A stretch of 64,000 bases of DNA from Neobacillus notoginsengisoli (GCF_003515685.1 NZ_QWEG01000003.1:186001-250000); one strand, 5' to 3'; counted from the first letter of the stretch, positions 36,189-45,314 are shown. A program made the numbers and translations. The notes: generated from the letters alone by a model not told the origin.

Positions 36189-37136
36189 ATGAAACGAATT
36201 CTAATAACAGGGGCGCTTGGCCAGATTGGTTCCGAGCTGACACTCCGGCTGCGTGAGATTTACGGAAATGATCATGTCATCGCAACAGACATTAAAGTAA
36301 ATCCGCAAAAGGAAGCGGCAACAAGCGGCCCCTATGAAATTTTGGATGTTACCGACGGGAACAGAATGGTGGAAATCGCTAAGAAATATGAAGTCGATAC
36401 CGTTATGCATCTCGCTGCGCTACTTTCTGCCACAGCTGAAGCAAATCCAGTTTTTGCTTGGAACTTAAACATGGGCGGCCTGATGAACGCTCTTGAAACA
36501 GCAAGAGAAATAGGAGCGCAGTTTTTTACTCCAAGCTCAATCGGAGCATTCGGCCCATCTACACCAAAGAATGGGACACCTCAAGATACGATCATGCGTC
36601 CTACAACAATGTATGGTGTCAATAAAGTAGCCGGTGAGCTTTTATCCGATTATTATTATCATAAATTTGGAGTTGATACACGCGGTTTACGTTTCCCCGG
36701 GCTGATTTCCTATGTTGCTCCTCCGGGCGGCGGTACGACCGACTATGCGGTAGAAATTTATTATGAAGCTGTTAAAAACAAAAAGTATAAATCTTTCATC
36801 GATAAAGGGACTTATATGGATATGATGTATATGCCTGACGCCTTGAATGCAATCGTCAACTTGATGGAAGCTGACCCTGCTAAGCTTGTTCACAGGAACT
36901 CCTTCAATGTAACCGCTATGAGCTTTGATCCGGAAGGTGTTGCGGCTGAAATCAGAAAGCATATCCCTGAATTTGAACTGTCCTATGCGGTTGATCCGAT
37001 TCGGCAAAGAATAGCCGACAGCTGGCCGAATTCGCTTGATTCTTCAGCGGCTTCCGAAGAATGGGGCTTTAAGGCTGAATACGACCTTGTTTCCATGACA
37101 AAGGACATGCTTGATAAAATTAGCAAAAAAATATAA
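36189..37136 (+). CDS. tdh: L-threonine 3-dehydrogenase, short-chain (SDR/epimerase-like) type
   Basis: 315 aa. NAD motif ITGALGQIGSELTLRL, catalytic Tyr-Lys in MYGVNKVAGE, and the substrate region SYVAPPGGGTTDYAVEIYYEAV that distinguishes SDR-type threonine dehydrogenase from other epimerase-like proteins. Oxidises Thr to 2-amino-3-oxobutyrate for Kbl. GGGGGAGGAAAACGAC precedes the ATG. Ends at a strong terminator shared with selD. Confidence 0.92.
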   Translation: MKRILITGALGQIGSELTLRLREIYGNDHVIATDIKVNPQKEAATSGPYEILDVTDGNRMVEIAKKYEVDTVMHLAALLSATAEANPVFAWNLNMGGLMNALETAREIGAQFFTPSSIGAFGPSTPKNGTPQDTIMRPTTMYGVNKVAGELLSDYYYHKFGVDTRGLRFPGLISYVAPPGGGTTDYAVEIYYEAVKNKKYKSFIDKGTYMDMMYMPDALNAIVNLMEADPAKLVHRNSFNVTAMSFDPEGVAAEIRKHIPEFELSYAVDPIRQRIADSWPNSLDSSAASEEWGFKAEYDLVSMTKDMLDKISKKI

Positions 37137-37138
37137 AG

Positions 37139-37185
37139 AAAGGAGCCTTCCGGCGTATCAAAAACCGGACAGGCTCCTTTTTTTA
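37139..37185. terminator. Bidirectional terminator between tdh and selD
   Basis: AAAGGAGCCT..CCGG pairs with CCGG..AGGCTCCTTTTTTT. The selD stop lies within its right edge. Confidence 0.9.
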
Positions 37186-38235
37186 CTTGCTGATATAGAT
37201 AAGTTTTTCTTTCTGTTTTATCACTTTTCCAACGATAGAAGCTTCATGGAGACCTAATGTATGAAGGTCCGCCACATAATTCCCCGCTTGATCTGCTGGC
37301 ATTGAAACGAGCAGACCTCCGGAAGTAATCGCATCACACACTAGAAGCTGCTCCTCAGTGGAAAGCCCGTTGTACTCAATATCTTCTTTTAACCAGGCGT
37401 GGTTGGACTTCGTTCCGCCCGGTACGACGCCATCCCTGGCTAGTTCCAGAGCGCCGTTCAAAAATGGCACGGCAGCAAAATCAAACTCAAAGCTCACGGA
37501 ACTTCCGCGGGCAATTTCGCTTCCATGGCCGAGCAAGCCAAATCCGGTCACATCCGTAACGGCATGGGGATGATATTTTTTCAGCGCTTCTGCTGCTGTT
37601 TTATTAAGCATTGCCATTGTTTCAGTTACCTTTTCTTCCTGTTCCGGTGAAACTGCACCGCGTTTAATCCCAGTTGTCAGGATTCCCACACCGAGTGGTT
37701 TGGTTAATACAAGAGCATCCCCCGGCAAGGCACCGACATTCTTCCATACTTTATCCGGATGGACGATACCTGTGACGGACAAGCCGAATTTCGGTTCCTG
37801 GTCATCAATCGAATGGCCGCCGACTGTAAGAGCCCCAGCTTCTTTTACCTTATCTGCGGCACCGCGCAGTATTTCAGACAACATCTCGGCGCCAAGTTTT
37901 TTGATTGGATACCCTACGATATTGAGGACAGTTTTGGGCTCGCCGCCCATTGCGTAAACGTCGCTTAACGAATTGGCAGCGGCTATTTGGCCAAACATAT
38001 AGGGATCATCAACGATTGGGGTAAAGTAATCAACCGTCTGGATTAAAGCAATTGTATCTGTTAACTTATAGACTCCCGCATCATCCGAAGTTTCATGTCC
38101 AACCAGAAGCTCAGGGACGGGGTCTTGCTTTGGCAAAAGACGCAAAACTTGCGCCAGGTCCTCAGGACCAATTTTGCAGCCTCAACCTGCTTTCGTTGAT
38201 AAAGAGGTCAGGCGGATTTTTTCCTGTTCGCTCAA
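37183..38235 (-). CDS. selD: Selenide, water dikinase (selenophosphate synthase), itself a selenoprotein: Sec at codon 18 (TGA)
   Basis: Makes selenophosphate from selenide and ATP. A start at 38145 would lack the active site. Extending upstream, the frame is open to a TTG at 38235 with GGAGGTG 6 bases before it, interrupted only by TGA at 38182-38184. Read as Sec this gives STKAGUGCKIGPEDL, the known active-site loop in which Sec or Cys precedes GCK. Total 350 aa, the family length. Other motifs: DDAGVYKL, AMGGEPKTVLNIVGYP, VGGHSIDD, VTDVTGFGLLGH. An internal hairpin follows the TGA. Confidence 0.93.
38157..38184 (-). promoter_or_regulatory. Candidate bacterial SECIS element in selD
   Basis: TGA, then 12 bases, then GGTCC-TGA-GGACC, a 5-bp perfect stem with a 3-base loop. 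Position fits a bSECIS; SelB binding is not shown. Confidence 0.5.
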
Positions 38236-38301
38236 TTTGTCCACCTCCAATCATTAGTATACCTTTAACAGTGGATTTCTGCATGCAGGCAGGCAGATGA
38301 T

Positions 38302-38331
38302 TTGCGAATTATTTTAAGGATATACTACAAT
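38302..38331 (+). promoter_or_regulatory. Sigma-A-type promoter candidate for the SelW-like gene
   Basis: TTGCGA and TACAAT with an 18-base spacer, 33 bases before the start codon. Confidence 0.45.
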
Positions 38332-38363
38332 TATCATCAACTGACAATAATGGAGGTTTTTTT

Positions 38364-38603
38364 ATGAAGACTTTTGAAGTTAAAGTCGAATTTTGCATGA
38401 TGTGAAACTATGCGCCTAAAGCCGCGAGTGTCGCGGAAGAATTGTTTACACATTTTCGCCACAATATTAAGAAGATGGAGCTGGTACCGGCTTCCGGTGG
38501 TGTGTTTGAGGTAACAGTAAATGGAGAGAATCTTTACTCCAAAAATGAAACCGGCCTTTTTCCGAAGGCAGAAGAACTCATCAATAAAATGGAATCTTTA
38601 TAA
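38364..38603 (+). CDS. SelW/Rdx-family thioredoxin-like selenoprotein, CxxU motif, Sec at codon 14 (TGA)
   Basis: ATG at 38364 with GGAGG at 7 bases. The frame reads MKTFEVKVEFCMM, then TGA at 38403-38405, then NYAPKAASVAEELF and continues to TAA at 38601. With Sec the protein is 79 aa and carries Phe-Cys-x-x-Sec after the first beta strand, then GGVFEVTVNGE and LFPKAEELINKM, the Rdx/SelW-like pattern of a small redox protein. It lies between selD and selA, and a strong hairpin follows the TGA, so a broken gene is unlikely. Confidence 0.88.
38403..38436 (+). promoter_or_regulatory. Candidate bacterial SECIS element in the SelW-like gene
   Basis: Sixteen bases after the TGA, CCGCGA-GTG-TCGCGG forms a perfect 6-bp GC-rich stem with loop GTG, the distance and shape expected for a bSECIS. 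Confidence 0.65.
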
Positions 38604-38647
38604 ACAGCTTCCCGGCCTGTTCCCGGGGAGTTGTTTTTGTTTTTGCC
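38603..38647 (+). terminator. Terminator after the SelW-like gene
   Basis: AACAGCTTCCCGG pairs with CCGGGGAGTTGTT (with one G-T pair), then a T-rich tail. Confidence 0.8.
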
Positions 38648-38721
38648 CTAAGCTTCCATTTCCTTCTTATGAAAAATGGTATAATGGAAGCGCATAATTT
38701 TGTATGAAGGGGTTTTTCCTA

Positions 38722-40128
38722 ATGAAACAGTTGCTTCGATCTATTCCGCCTGTCCATGAGCTTCAGCAGGACAGCCGCTTTAAAGAGTTGTTACTAAGAA
38801 CGAATATTGATTCCACCCAGCTTGTCGCGCAAGTAAGAGTTATCGTTGATGAGGTAAGGGAAGCGATATTAGTGGGGAACTGGGTAGGACCGGAACCCGG
38901 CACAGCCGCATTTACAGATGCCTTATTCGACCAACTCGTTCAAAAAGTTGGAAAGGTGTATTCCTTTACCCTCAAAAGAGTTATTAATGCGACTGGGACT
39001 ATTTTACATACAAATCTAGGAAGAGCCAGACTTAGCGAGGAAGCAATTCGGCATGCCGCAGAGGTTGCCGGGAATTATTCCAATCTCGAATACAAGTTGG
39101 AAGAAGGCGAGAGAGGGTCCAGGCACAGCCATATTGAATGCTTATTAAAGGATATTACCGGTGCCGAAGCGGCAATGGTGGTCAATAATAACGCTGCTGC
39201 TGTCTATTTGATTTTGCGGGCGCTCGCGAAAGAAATGGAAGTTATCGTCTCACGCGGTCAGCTTGTCGAGATTGGTGGTTCATTCAGGATTTCATCCATC
39301 ATGGAAGAGAGCGGGGCAAAGCTCGTTGAAGTTGGTACGACAAATAAAACCCATCTTTATGATTATGAACAGGCTGTCACTGAACATACAGCGATGATTA
39401 TGAAGGTCCACACAAGCAACTTTAAAACAATTGGTTTTACGAAAACAGTTGAAACCGATGAACTTGTCCAGCTTACATCCAGCCTTGACAATATTGTTTT
39501 TTATGAAGACCTCGGCAGCGGGGCACTTTACGATTTCAAAAGACATGGAATTGGCGAAGAACCCCATGTGAGGGAAGTCCTCAAAATAGGGGCTGATATC
39601 GTTTCTTTTAGCGGGGACAAGCTGCTGGGCGGCCCGCAGGCGGGGATTATTGCCGGTAAAAAGAAATTAATTGATACGTTAAAGAAACATCAACTGGCGA
39701 GGGTTGTCCGGGTTGATAAAATGACTTTGGCGGCACTCGAAGGGACATTGATCGACTATGCGAAGGGTGAGGCAGGGATAAGGAATATTCCTACTGTACG
39801 CAGCCTTTTGACAAGCCAGGATGAATTAAAAGAAAGGGCAGAACGCTTTATTCAAAACCTTATTGCAAAATCAAATAGGTATAAAGCAGCTGCCATTCCT
39901 TCAACTGGCCAAGTTGGCGGAGGAACGATGCCCGATGTTAGCCTTCCATCCTATTCTGTTTCTCTCACGCACGAAACCCTTTCTGCCGGACAGCTGGCGG
40001 ATAAACTAAGGCTGGAAGCTGAGCTGCCAATCATTGCCCGTATCCACGATGGTGAAGTTATTCTCGATTTACGGACGGTTACCCGTGAAGAGGAGAACAT
40101 CATTCTTACTTCGTTATCACAGTGGTAA
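38722..40128 (+). CDS. selA: L-seryl-tRNA(Sec) selenium transferase
   Basis: 468 aa PLP enzyme that converts Ser-tRNA(Sec) to Sec-tRNA(Sec) with selenophosphate. Clear motifs: RVINATGTILHTNLGRA, EYKLEEGERGSRHSH, MVVNNNAAAVYLIL and the PLP lysine at about 300 in FSGDKLLGGPQAGI. The ATG at 38722 has AAGGGG at 9 bases and is preferred to ATG 38704. selB, usually its downstream partner, is not present; a terminator and sspP follow. Confidence 0.95.
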   Translation: MKQLLRSIPPVHELQQDSRFKELLLRTNIDSTQLVAQVRVIVDEVREAILVGNWVGPEPGTAAFTDALFDQLVQKVGKVYSFTLKRVINATGTILHTNLGRARLSEEAIRHAAEVAGNYSNLEYKLEEGERGSRHSHIECLLKDITGAEAAMVVNNNAAAVYLILRALAKEMEVIVSRGQLVEIGGSFRISSIMEESGAKLVEVGTTNKTHLYDYEQAVTEHTAMIMKVHTSNFKTIGFTKTVETDELVQLTSSLDNIVFYEDLGSGALYDFKRHGIGEEPHVREVLKIGADIVSFSGDKLLGGPQAGIIAGKKKLIDTLKKHQLARVVRVDKMTLAALEGTLIDYAKGEAGIRNIPTVRSLLTSQDELKERAERFIQNLIAKSNRYKAAAIPSTGQVGGGTMPDVSLPSYSVSLTHETLSAGQLADKLRLEAELPIIARIHDGEVILDLRTVTREEENIILTSLSQW

Positions 40129-40137
40129 CAATGCTCG

Positions 40138-40175
40138 AAAAGCCCCTGCGTTTTTGAAACGTCAGGGGCTTTTTT
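40138..40175. terminator. Bidirectional terminator between selA and sspP
   Basis: AAAAGCCCCTG pairs with CAGGGGCTTTT, and T-runs lie on both strands. Confidence 0.9.
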
Positions 40176-40176
40176 A

Positions 40177-40311
40177 TCACATATCATGATGGGAATTATG
40201 CTTTTGCCGTGAGTGCTGCCGGTTTTTCACCTTATGGGAACCGCTCATAGGTTCCGGCTGGCTAACATTTTGCACATCTTTTGCATTTTTTCGGTTATCT
40301 TTTTTCGCCAT
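40177..40311 (-). CDS. sspP: Small acid-soluble spore protein P
   Basis: 44 aa, ending [20 protein letters not shown] and then HNSHHDM, which matches SspP (formerly CotL) of Bacillus closely. Start ATG 40311 with AGGAGGGA upstream. Minor spore protein made in the forespore. Position upstream of sspO and citB is the same as in B. subtilis. Confidence 0.88.
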   Translation of the reverse strand: MAKKDNRKNAKDVQNVSQPEPMSGSHKVKNRQHSRQKHNSHHDM

Positions 40312-40468
40312 ATCCATCCCTCCTGTTCATAGGATGTGATTCCAGCATGAATTTATCCATCAGGTACTGACATGGAGATTCCAAAAGGTTATTGGTTTTC
40401 GCCTGAATATTTCACATGATTTCGCACATTTTAACGGTACACGCTACCATCATGAAGGAGTGGACATC

Positions 40469-40729
40469 ATGCCGTATCATAAAAACAAACAGCAGGCTTT
40501 TCAGGCTGCCCAGCAGGGAGTAGAGGAAGCAAGGGAGCTTTATTCCGAAATTGTCCGTGATAGCGCAAGCTACGGACATCAGCTGAAGCATTTAAAAAAT
40601 GAAGTGAATGAAGCGTATCAGCAAATTGAAAACGCTTTGGAAGTCGCATCAGAACATCAGCGGGCAGAATTGGAAAGGTTCCAGCAGGATTTAAAGTCAA
40701 TTGTGGAAGAGGTAAATCACTTTCAATGA
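40469..40729 (+). CDS. Hypothetical small coiled-coil protein
   Basis: 86 aa from ATG 40469 (GAAGGAGTG at 7 bases; the GTG at 40460 is too close to it). Nearly all alpha-helical and heptad-like, rich in Gln, Glu and Ala, no signal or membrane part. Family not recognised. Monocistronic with its own terminator, between two spore genes. Confidence 0.6.
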   Translation: MPYHKNKQQAFQAAQQGVEEARELYSEIVRDSASYGHQLKHLKNEVNEAYQQIENALEVASEHQRAELERFQQDLKSIVEEVNHFQ

Positions 40730-40731
40730 AT

Positions 40732-40769
40732 AAAAAGAACAGGCTAACGATCCTAGCCTGTTCTTTTTA
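40732..40769 (+). terminator. Rho-independent terminator
   Basis: AAAAAGAACAGGCTA pairs perfectly with TAGCCTGTTCTTTTT. Confidence 0.9.
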
Positions 40770-40774
40770 AGTTT

Positions 40775-40919
40775 GTCTAGCTCCAGCGCCTAGCGCCTAG
40801 TGTACTTCGGTCCCCTCGCTACGATAAGTCAACATCGATTCGCTAACGCTCATCGTGTTTCCTTTATCTCCCTCGGAGCCCTCCAGTCCATACGGCGCTA
40901 AACAGGCGCTTCCGCTTTT
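40775..40919. repeat. Bacillaceae interspersed repeat (TGTCTAGCTCCAGCGCC...GGCGCTTCCGCTTTT)
   Basis: 145-bp intergenic element with ends TGTCTAGCTCCAGCGCC and GGCGCTTCCGCTTTT, containing TAAGTCAACATCGATTCGC. This end-pair is a widespread repeat in Bacillus and Geobacillus genomes. The ends carry AGCGCC/GGCGCT inverted arms. Non-coding; a different family from the copies at 1701 and 51703. Confidence 0.75.
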
Positions 40920-40923
40920 ATCC

Positions 40924-41073
40924 TTATTGATTCTTTTTTCTTTTTTTATTATTTTGCCTTTCCATTTCGGTTAGAGGGTCATTTCCTGCTTCTTCATTAT
41001 ATCCAGCGCCCATTCCTTGGGCTTTTGCCGCATTCATTCCCGGACGTACGTGGTTGGCTCTCCGTCTCGGCAT
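40924..41073 (-). CDS. sspO: Small acid-soluble spore protein O
   Basis: 49 aa: [20 protein letters not shown] then MGAGYNEE, and a C-terminus [14 protein letters not shown], matching SspO (formerly CotK). GGGAGGTGATGAA precedes the ATG. Divergent from citB as in B. subtilis. Confidence 0.9.
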   Translation of the reverse strand: MPRRRANHVRPGMNAAKAQGMGAGYNEEAGNDPLTEMERQNNKKRKKNQ

Positions 41074-41143
41074 TTCATCACCTCCCGTCATTAGTGTTTC
41101 CACTTTATGAAGAAGTTAATTTTGGCATGTGAAGATTCTGGTG

Positions 41144-41176
41144 ATAAGAAAAACTTATGTTATAAGAAAAACTTAT
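41144..41176 (+). promoter_or_regulatory. Two tandem CcpC-type boxes (ATAA-N7-TTAT) upstream of citB
   Basis: ATAAGAAAAACTTAT occurs at 41144-41158 and again, identical, at 41162-41176, 18 bp apart. ATAA-N7-TTAT is the recognised dyad of the citrate-responsive repressor CcpC at B. subtilis citB and citZ. A TATAAT box lies downstream at 41228-41233. Confidence 0.75.
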
Positions 41177-41330
41177 GTTATTTTATAATTATCAAGTCAT
41201 TTACAGAGGGAACTTATTATACTACGATATAATTGTGAGAAAAGTCGTTTACATCCAATTAAATTCAAACTTTTCGACTTTTACAATTTTTTGATTTATC
41301 ATTAAGGTATGGAAATAAGGGGGTAAGTAT

Positions 41331-44039
41331 ATGTCGAAAACTGATGTATTTAATGCCCGCTCTTCATTTGAAGCGAACGGTAAACGCTATCATTATTACC
41401 GTCTCGCCGCCCTTGAAGATGCAGGCGCAGGCAAAGTTACAAAGCTGCCATACTCTATTAAAGTTTTATTAGAGTCAGTCCTAAGGCAATATGATGGCCG
41501 CGTCATTACTAAAGAGCATGTTGAAAACTTGGCAAAATGGGGAACGAGCGAAGTAAAGGATGTTGATGTTCCTTTCAAACCGACCCGGGTCATCCTCCAG
41601 GATTTTACCGGGGTGCCTGTTGTTGTTGATCTTGCTTCATTACGTAAGGCAGTCGCTGACCTTGGCGGAGATCCCGATACGATTAATCCTGAAAAGACAG
41701 TGGATTTGGTCATTGACCACTCTGTCCAGGTTGACCAATACGGCAATCCGGGTTCTCTCGAAGCCAATATGCTACTTGAGTTTGAGAGAAATGCTGAGCG
41801 TTACCAGTTCCTGAACTGGGCACAAAAAGCCTTTAATAATTACCGCGCGGTTCCGCCGGCAACAGGGATTGTCCATCAGGTAAACCTTGAATTCCTTGCC
41901 GATGTTGTCCATGTCGCGAAAAACTCTGAAGGTGAACTGGAAACTTTCCCTGACACTCTCGTTGGGACAGATTCACATACAACCATGATCAATGGTCTCG
42001 GAGTCCTTGGATGGGGAGTAGGCGGGATTGAAGCTGAAGCAGGAATGCTGGGTCAGCCGTCCTATTTTCCTGTACCTGAAGTAGTCGGGGTAAAACTCAC
42101 TGGCACGCTTCCTAACGGGGCAACCGCAACGGACCTTGCTTTAAAGGTTACCCAAGTTCTAAGAAGCAAGGGGGTCGTTGGAAAGTTCGTGGAATTCTAC
42201 GGGCCTGGCGTTTCAGCCCTTCCGCTTGCTGACCGGGCAACAATCGCCAACATGGCACCAGAATATGGCGCTACATGCGGATTTTTCCCAATTGATGACG
42301 AGTCGCTTGATTATCTCCGTTTAACCGGCCGTGATGAGGAACAAATAAAAGTTGTTGAAGCATACTGCAAAGCAAATGGATTATTCTTCAATCCAGATGA
42401 AGAACCAGTTTACACAGATGTCGTTGAAATCGACCTCTCCACCATTGAAGCCAACCTATCCGGTCCGAAACGGCCACAGGATTTGATTCCGCTTTCCAAA
42501 ATGAAGGAAGAGTTTGTAAAAGCGGTGAGCGCCCCACAGGGAAATCAGGGCTTTGGATTGAAAGAAAAAGAACTTGACAAAGAAGTAAAAGTTTCCTTCC
42601 ATAACGGTGACCAAACCATTATGAAAACAGGAGCCGTCGCAATTGCAGCGATCACAAGCTGTACAAACACCTCCAATCCTTACGTCCTTGTAGGTGCTGG
42701 ATTACTTGCTAAAAAAGCGGTTGAACTTGGAATGGAAGTACCTAAATTCGTTAAAACCTCCTTGGCGCCTGGATCTAAAGTCGTAACAGGCTATCTGCGC
42801 GACTCGGGACTGCTTCCTTATCTTGAGCAGCTAGGCTTTAACCTGGTCGGCTATGGATGTACGACATGTATCGGTAACTCCGGACCGCTACGGGAAGAAA
42901 TTGAAAAAGCTGTAGCGGATAACGATATGCTTGTCACTTCAGTATTGTCCGGTAACCGTAACTTTGAAGGCCGCATCCATCCACTTGTAAAAGCGAATTA
43001 CCTGGCTTCGCCGCCATTGGTTGTCGCTTATGCTCTTGCAGGAAATGTGAATATTGATTTCCGGACGGAACCAATTGGGAAAGATCGTGACGGGAACGAT
43101 GTTTACTTTATGGATATTTGGCCGGCTACCGATGAAGTGAATGAAGTTGTTAAAAAGACGGTTACCCCTGAATTGTTCAGAAGGGAATACGAGAATGTTT
43201 TCAGTGATAACGAGCGCTGGAATGAAATTAAAACGAGCAATGAGCCTTTGTATTCCTGGGATCGTGATTCGACTTATATCCAAAACCCGCCTTATTTTGA
43301 AGGGCTTTCACCTGAGCCAGGCCAAGTTGAGCCACTCAACGGCCTCAGGGTAGTTGCCAAATTTGGCGATTCGGTTACGACAGACCATATTTCACCTGCA
43401 GGCGCAATTGGCAAAGATACACCTGCCGGCAAGTACTTGCGTGAAAAAGGTGTTGAGCCGCGTGATTTCAACTCTTACGGATCTCGCCGGGGCAACCATG
43501 AAGTCATGATGCGTGGAACATTTGCGAATATCAGGATCAGAAACCAAATTGCCCCTGGAACAGAAGGCGGTTTCACTACTTACTGGCCAACCGGGGAAGT
43601 AACAACCATTTATGATGCCTGTATGAAATATAAGGAAGCAGGAACCGGACTGGTCGTCATTGCCGGCAAGGATTATGGAATGGGCTCCTCACGTGACTGG
43701 GCTGCCAAAGGAACAAACCTACTCGGCATCAAAACAGTCATTGCTGAGAGCTTTGAACGGATTCACCGTTCCAATCTCGTCATGATGGGCGTTCTGCCGC
43801 TTCAGTTCAAAGAAGGAGAAAATGCCGAATCACTTGGACTGTCAGGGAAAGAAACATTTACTGTACAAGTTGATGAAAACGTACGCCCTCGAGACGTTGT
43901 CAAAGTGACTGCAGTTGACGAAAACGGTAAATCAACCGAGTTTGAAGTACTTGTTCGCTTCGATTCGGAAGTTGAAATTGATTATTACCGCCATGGAGGA
44001 ATCTTGCCAATGGTTCTCCGTGAAAAGCTTAAAGCTTAA
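41331..44039 (+). CDS. citB: Aconitate hydratase
   Basis: 902-aa aconitase of the AcnA/IRP type. The 4Fe-4S cysteines lie in [10 protein letters not shown] and [30 protein letters not shown] and [16 protein letters not shown] are substrate-site motifs. Catalyses citrate to isocitrate in the TCA cycle; the B. subtilis protein also binds RNA. GGGGGTAAGTAT precedes the ATG. Likely repressed by CcpC through the boxes upstream. Confidence 0.98.
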   Translation: MSKTDVFNARSSFEANGKRYHYYRLAALEDAGAGKVTKLPYSIKVLLESVLRQYDGRVITKEHVENLAKWGTSEVKDVDVPFKPTRVILQDFTGVPVVVDLASLRKAVADLGGDPDTINPEKTVDLVIDHSVQVDQYGNPGSLEANMLLEFERNAERYQFLNWAQKAFNNYRAVPPATGIVHQVNLEFLADVVHVAKNSEGELETFPDTLVGTDSHTTMINGLGVLGWGVGGIEAEAGMLGQPSYFPVPEVVGVKLTGTLPNGATATDLALKVTQVLRSKGVVGKFVEFYGPGVSALPLADRATIANMAPEYGATCGFFPIDDESLDYLRLTGRDEEQIKVVEAYCKANGLFFNPDEEPVYTDVVEIDLSTIEANLSGPKRPQDLIPLSKMKEEFVKAVSAPQGNQGFGLKEKELDKEVKVSFHNGDQTIMKTGAVAIAAITSCTNTSNPYVLVGAGLLAKKAVELGMEVPKFVKTSLAPGSKVVTGYLRDSGLLPYLEQLGFNLVGYGCTTCIGNSGPLREEIEKAVADNDMLVTSVLSGNRNFEGRIHPLVKANYLASPPLVVAYALAGNVNIDFRTEPIGKDRDGNDVYFMDIWPATDEVNEVVKKTVTPELFRREYENVFSDNERWNEIKTSNEPLYSWDRDSTYIQNPPYFEGLSPEPGQVEPLNGLRVVAKFGDSVTTDHISPAGAIGKDTPAGKYLREKGVEPRDFNSYGSRRGNHEVMMRGTFANIRIRNQIAPGTEGGFTTYWPTGEVTTIYDACMKYKEAGTGLVVIAGKDYGMGSSRDWAAKGTNLLGIKTVIAESFERIHRSNLVMMGVLPLQFKEGENAESLGLSGKETFTVQVDENVRPRDVVKVTAVDENGKSTEFEVLVRFDSEVEIDYYRHGGILPMVLREKLKA

Positions 44040-44046
44040 TCAACCC

Positions 44047-44080
44047 AAAACACCATGCGGCATTTCGCATGGTGTTTTTT
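44047..44080 (+). terminator. Terminator of citB
   Basis: AAACACCATGCG pairs with CGCATGGTGTTTTTT. Confidence 0.92.
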
Positions 44081-44256
44081 CTGCTGTCTTTATGTTCAGC
44101 TTTCCCCTTTTGAAAGAGAGTTGAGGTAGATTTAATCGTCAATTGCCATGAAGGAGAGAAATGTCACATTATCGGCATTTTTTTAGACGATAGGCATGTT
44201 ATTTCCCCAGTCTGTATAGTGTAAAATCGAATTAGAGGATAAAAGGAGGGGCGCAA

Positions 44257-44784
44257 ATGGCAAAAAAGTGGATTGCCGCCGGACTACTGATTGCATTGAC
44301 CGCCATTGCGATATTCCAGGCAGTTGATAAAAAAGAAGAGACTGGGGTTAAAAGTGAGGCAATAGTAGATGGGCTTAAGCCAGGAGTCAAAGCACCGGAT
44401 TTTGAGCTAAAAACATTGAAAGGCGATACAATCAAGCTATCTAGCCTTAAAGGGAAAAAAGTTATGTTGAATTTTTGGGCAACTTGGTGTGGCCCGTGTA
44501 AAGCAGAAATGCCAGCTATGCAGCAGCTATCTACTGAAGTGGGCGATGATGTCGTCATTCTTGCTGTTAATATAGATCCTCAGCTGGATGTACAAGGATT
44601 TGTCGATGAGAATGGAATTACCTTCCCGATCCCCTTGGATGTAGATGACAAAGTAAACGCACTTTATCAGATCATTGCTATACCGACAACCTATTTTATC
44701 GACAGTAATGGAATCATACAGGACGTGTTTAAAGGGGCCATGCCTCACGATGCCATGGTCCAATATGTAAACGATTTGAAATAA
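44257..44784 (+). CDS. yneN: Membrane-anchored thioredoxin-like protein (YneN/ResA type)
   Basis: 175 aa: N-terminal signal-anchor (about residues 5-22), then a redoxin domain with WATWCGPCKAEMP active-site CGPC and a cis-Pro in IAIPTTYFID. Acts on the outer face of the membrane in thiol-disulfide exchange. Position directly after citB matches B. subtilis yneN. AGGAGGGGCGCAA ribosome-binding site. Confidence 0.88.
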   Translation: MAKKWIAAGLLIALTAIAIFQAVDKKEETGVKSEAIVDGLKPGVKAPDFELKTLKGDTIKLSSLKGKKVMLNFWATWCGPCKAEMPAMQQLSTEVGDDVVILAVNIDPQLDVQGFVDENGITFPIPLDVDDKVNALYQIIAIPTTYFIDSNGIIQDVFKGAMPHDAMVQYVNDLK

Positions 44785-44791
44785 ACATGAG

Positions 44792-44819
44792 CCGACCAGT
44801 GCAATGGTCGGTATTTTTT
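44792..44819 (+). terminator. Terminator of yneN
   Basis: CCGACCA pairs with TGGTCGG, followed by T-rich sequence. Confidence 0.85.
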
Positions 44820-44917
44820 ATATAACTGTCTATATCAATTGTTTCAAAAAATAAACACTTATTACTTTTCCTTATAAAATAAAACTTTCGATTAAATTTT
44901 CGAAAAGTTGTAATAAT

Positions 44918-44959
44918 TGAAACCGTTTCCGGGCATAATTACTGTTAGAATAGTAATTA
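44918..44959 (+). promoter_or_regulatory. Cre-like site and AT palindrome before the FbpB-like gene
   Basis: TGAAACCGTTTCCG (44918-44931) differs at two positions from the catabolite-responsive element consensus. TAATTACT (44936) and AGTAATTA (44952) form a perfect 8-bp dyad just before the ribosome-binding site. Neither is proven; the family is Fur-controlled in B. subtilis but no good Fur box is seen. Confidence 0.3.
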
Positions 44960-44973
44960 AGGAAGGTGATACT

Positions 44974-45105
44974 ATGCGAAAGCCACGTAAACGCTCATTT
45001 GCTGAGCTTGTATCTGAGAATAAAAACCAAATTATGAAGGATGAGGCGTTAATGGAAAAAATCGAAAAGCGCCTTGAGGCAAAGCGAATCGAAAGAGCTG
45101 AATAG
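44974..45105 (+). CDS. FbpB-family small basic protein
   Basis: 43 aa: RKPRKRSFAELVSENKNQIM then EKIEKRLEAKRIERAE. Matches the small basic Fur-regulated FbpB/FbpA type, thought to assist the small RNA FsrA in iron-sparing repression. AAGGAAGGTGAT site. Confidence 0.78.
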   Translation: MRKPRKRSFAELVSENKNQIMKDEALMEKIEKRLEAKRIERAE

Positions 45106-45170
45106 AAACATTGTTTTACCATATATGATTTTAGCTGTTCCTGGCAAAAATATTGTCAGGAGGGATGGCA

Positions 45171-45314
45171 ATGGGAAATCCTAAAAAAGACAGCAAACAT
45201 TTTACCCCAAAACACTTGGGCACACAGCCAAGGGGATTCAGCGGCAATAAAGGGAAGAAAATGCAAGACACTTCCGGTGAACACGCCCAGGTAATCCAGA
45301 CAAAAGGGGAATAA
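45171..45314 (+). CDS. sspN: Small acid-soluble spore protein N
   Basis: 47 aa: [20 protein letters not shown], then [16 protein letters not shown] and the C-terminus IQTKGE, nearly the SspN pattern of B. subtilis. AGGAGGGATGGCA precedes the ATG. As in B. subtilis it is followed by tlp, but here a hairpin separates them. Confidence 0.9.
   Translation: MGNPKKDSKHFTPKHLGTQPRGFSGNKGKKMQDTSGEHAQVIQTKGE

Noticed and set aside
37183-38145. selD starting at 38145
   Set aside because: That start lacks a ribosome-binding site and the catalytic loop; the TTG at 38235 with Sec readthrough restores both.
44121-44212. Very short ORFs (10-12 codons) upstream of yneN
   Set aside because: One has a fair ribosome-binding site but they are too short and unconserved in pattern to support.
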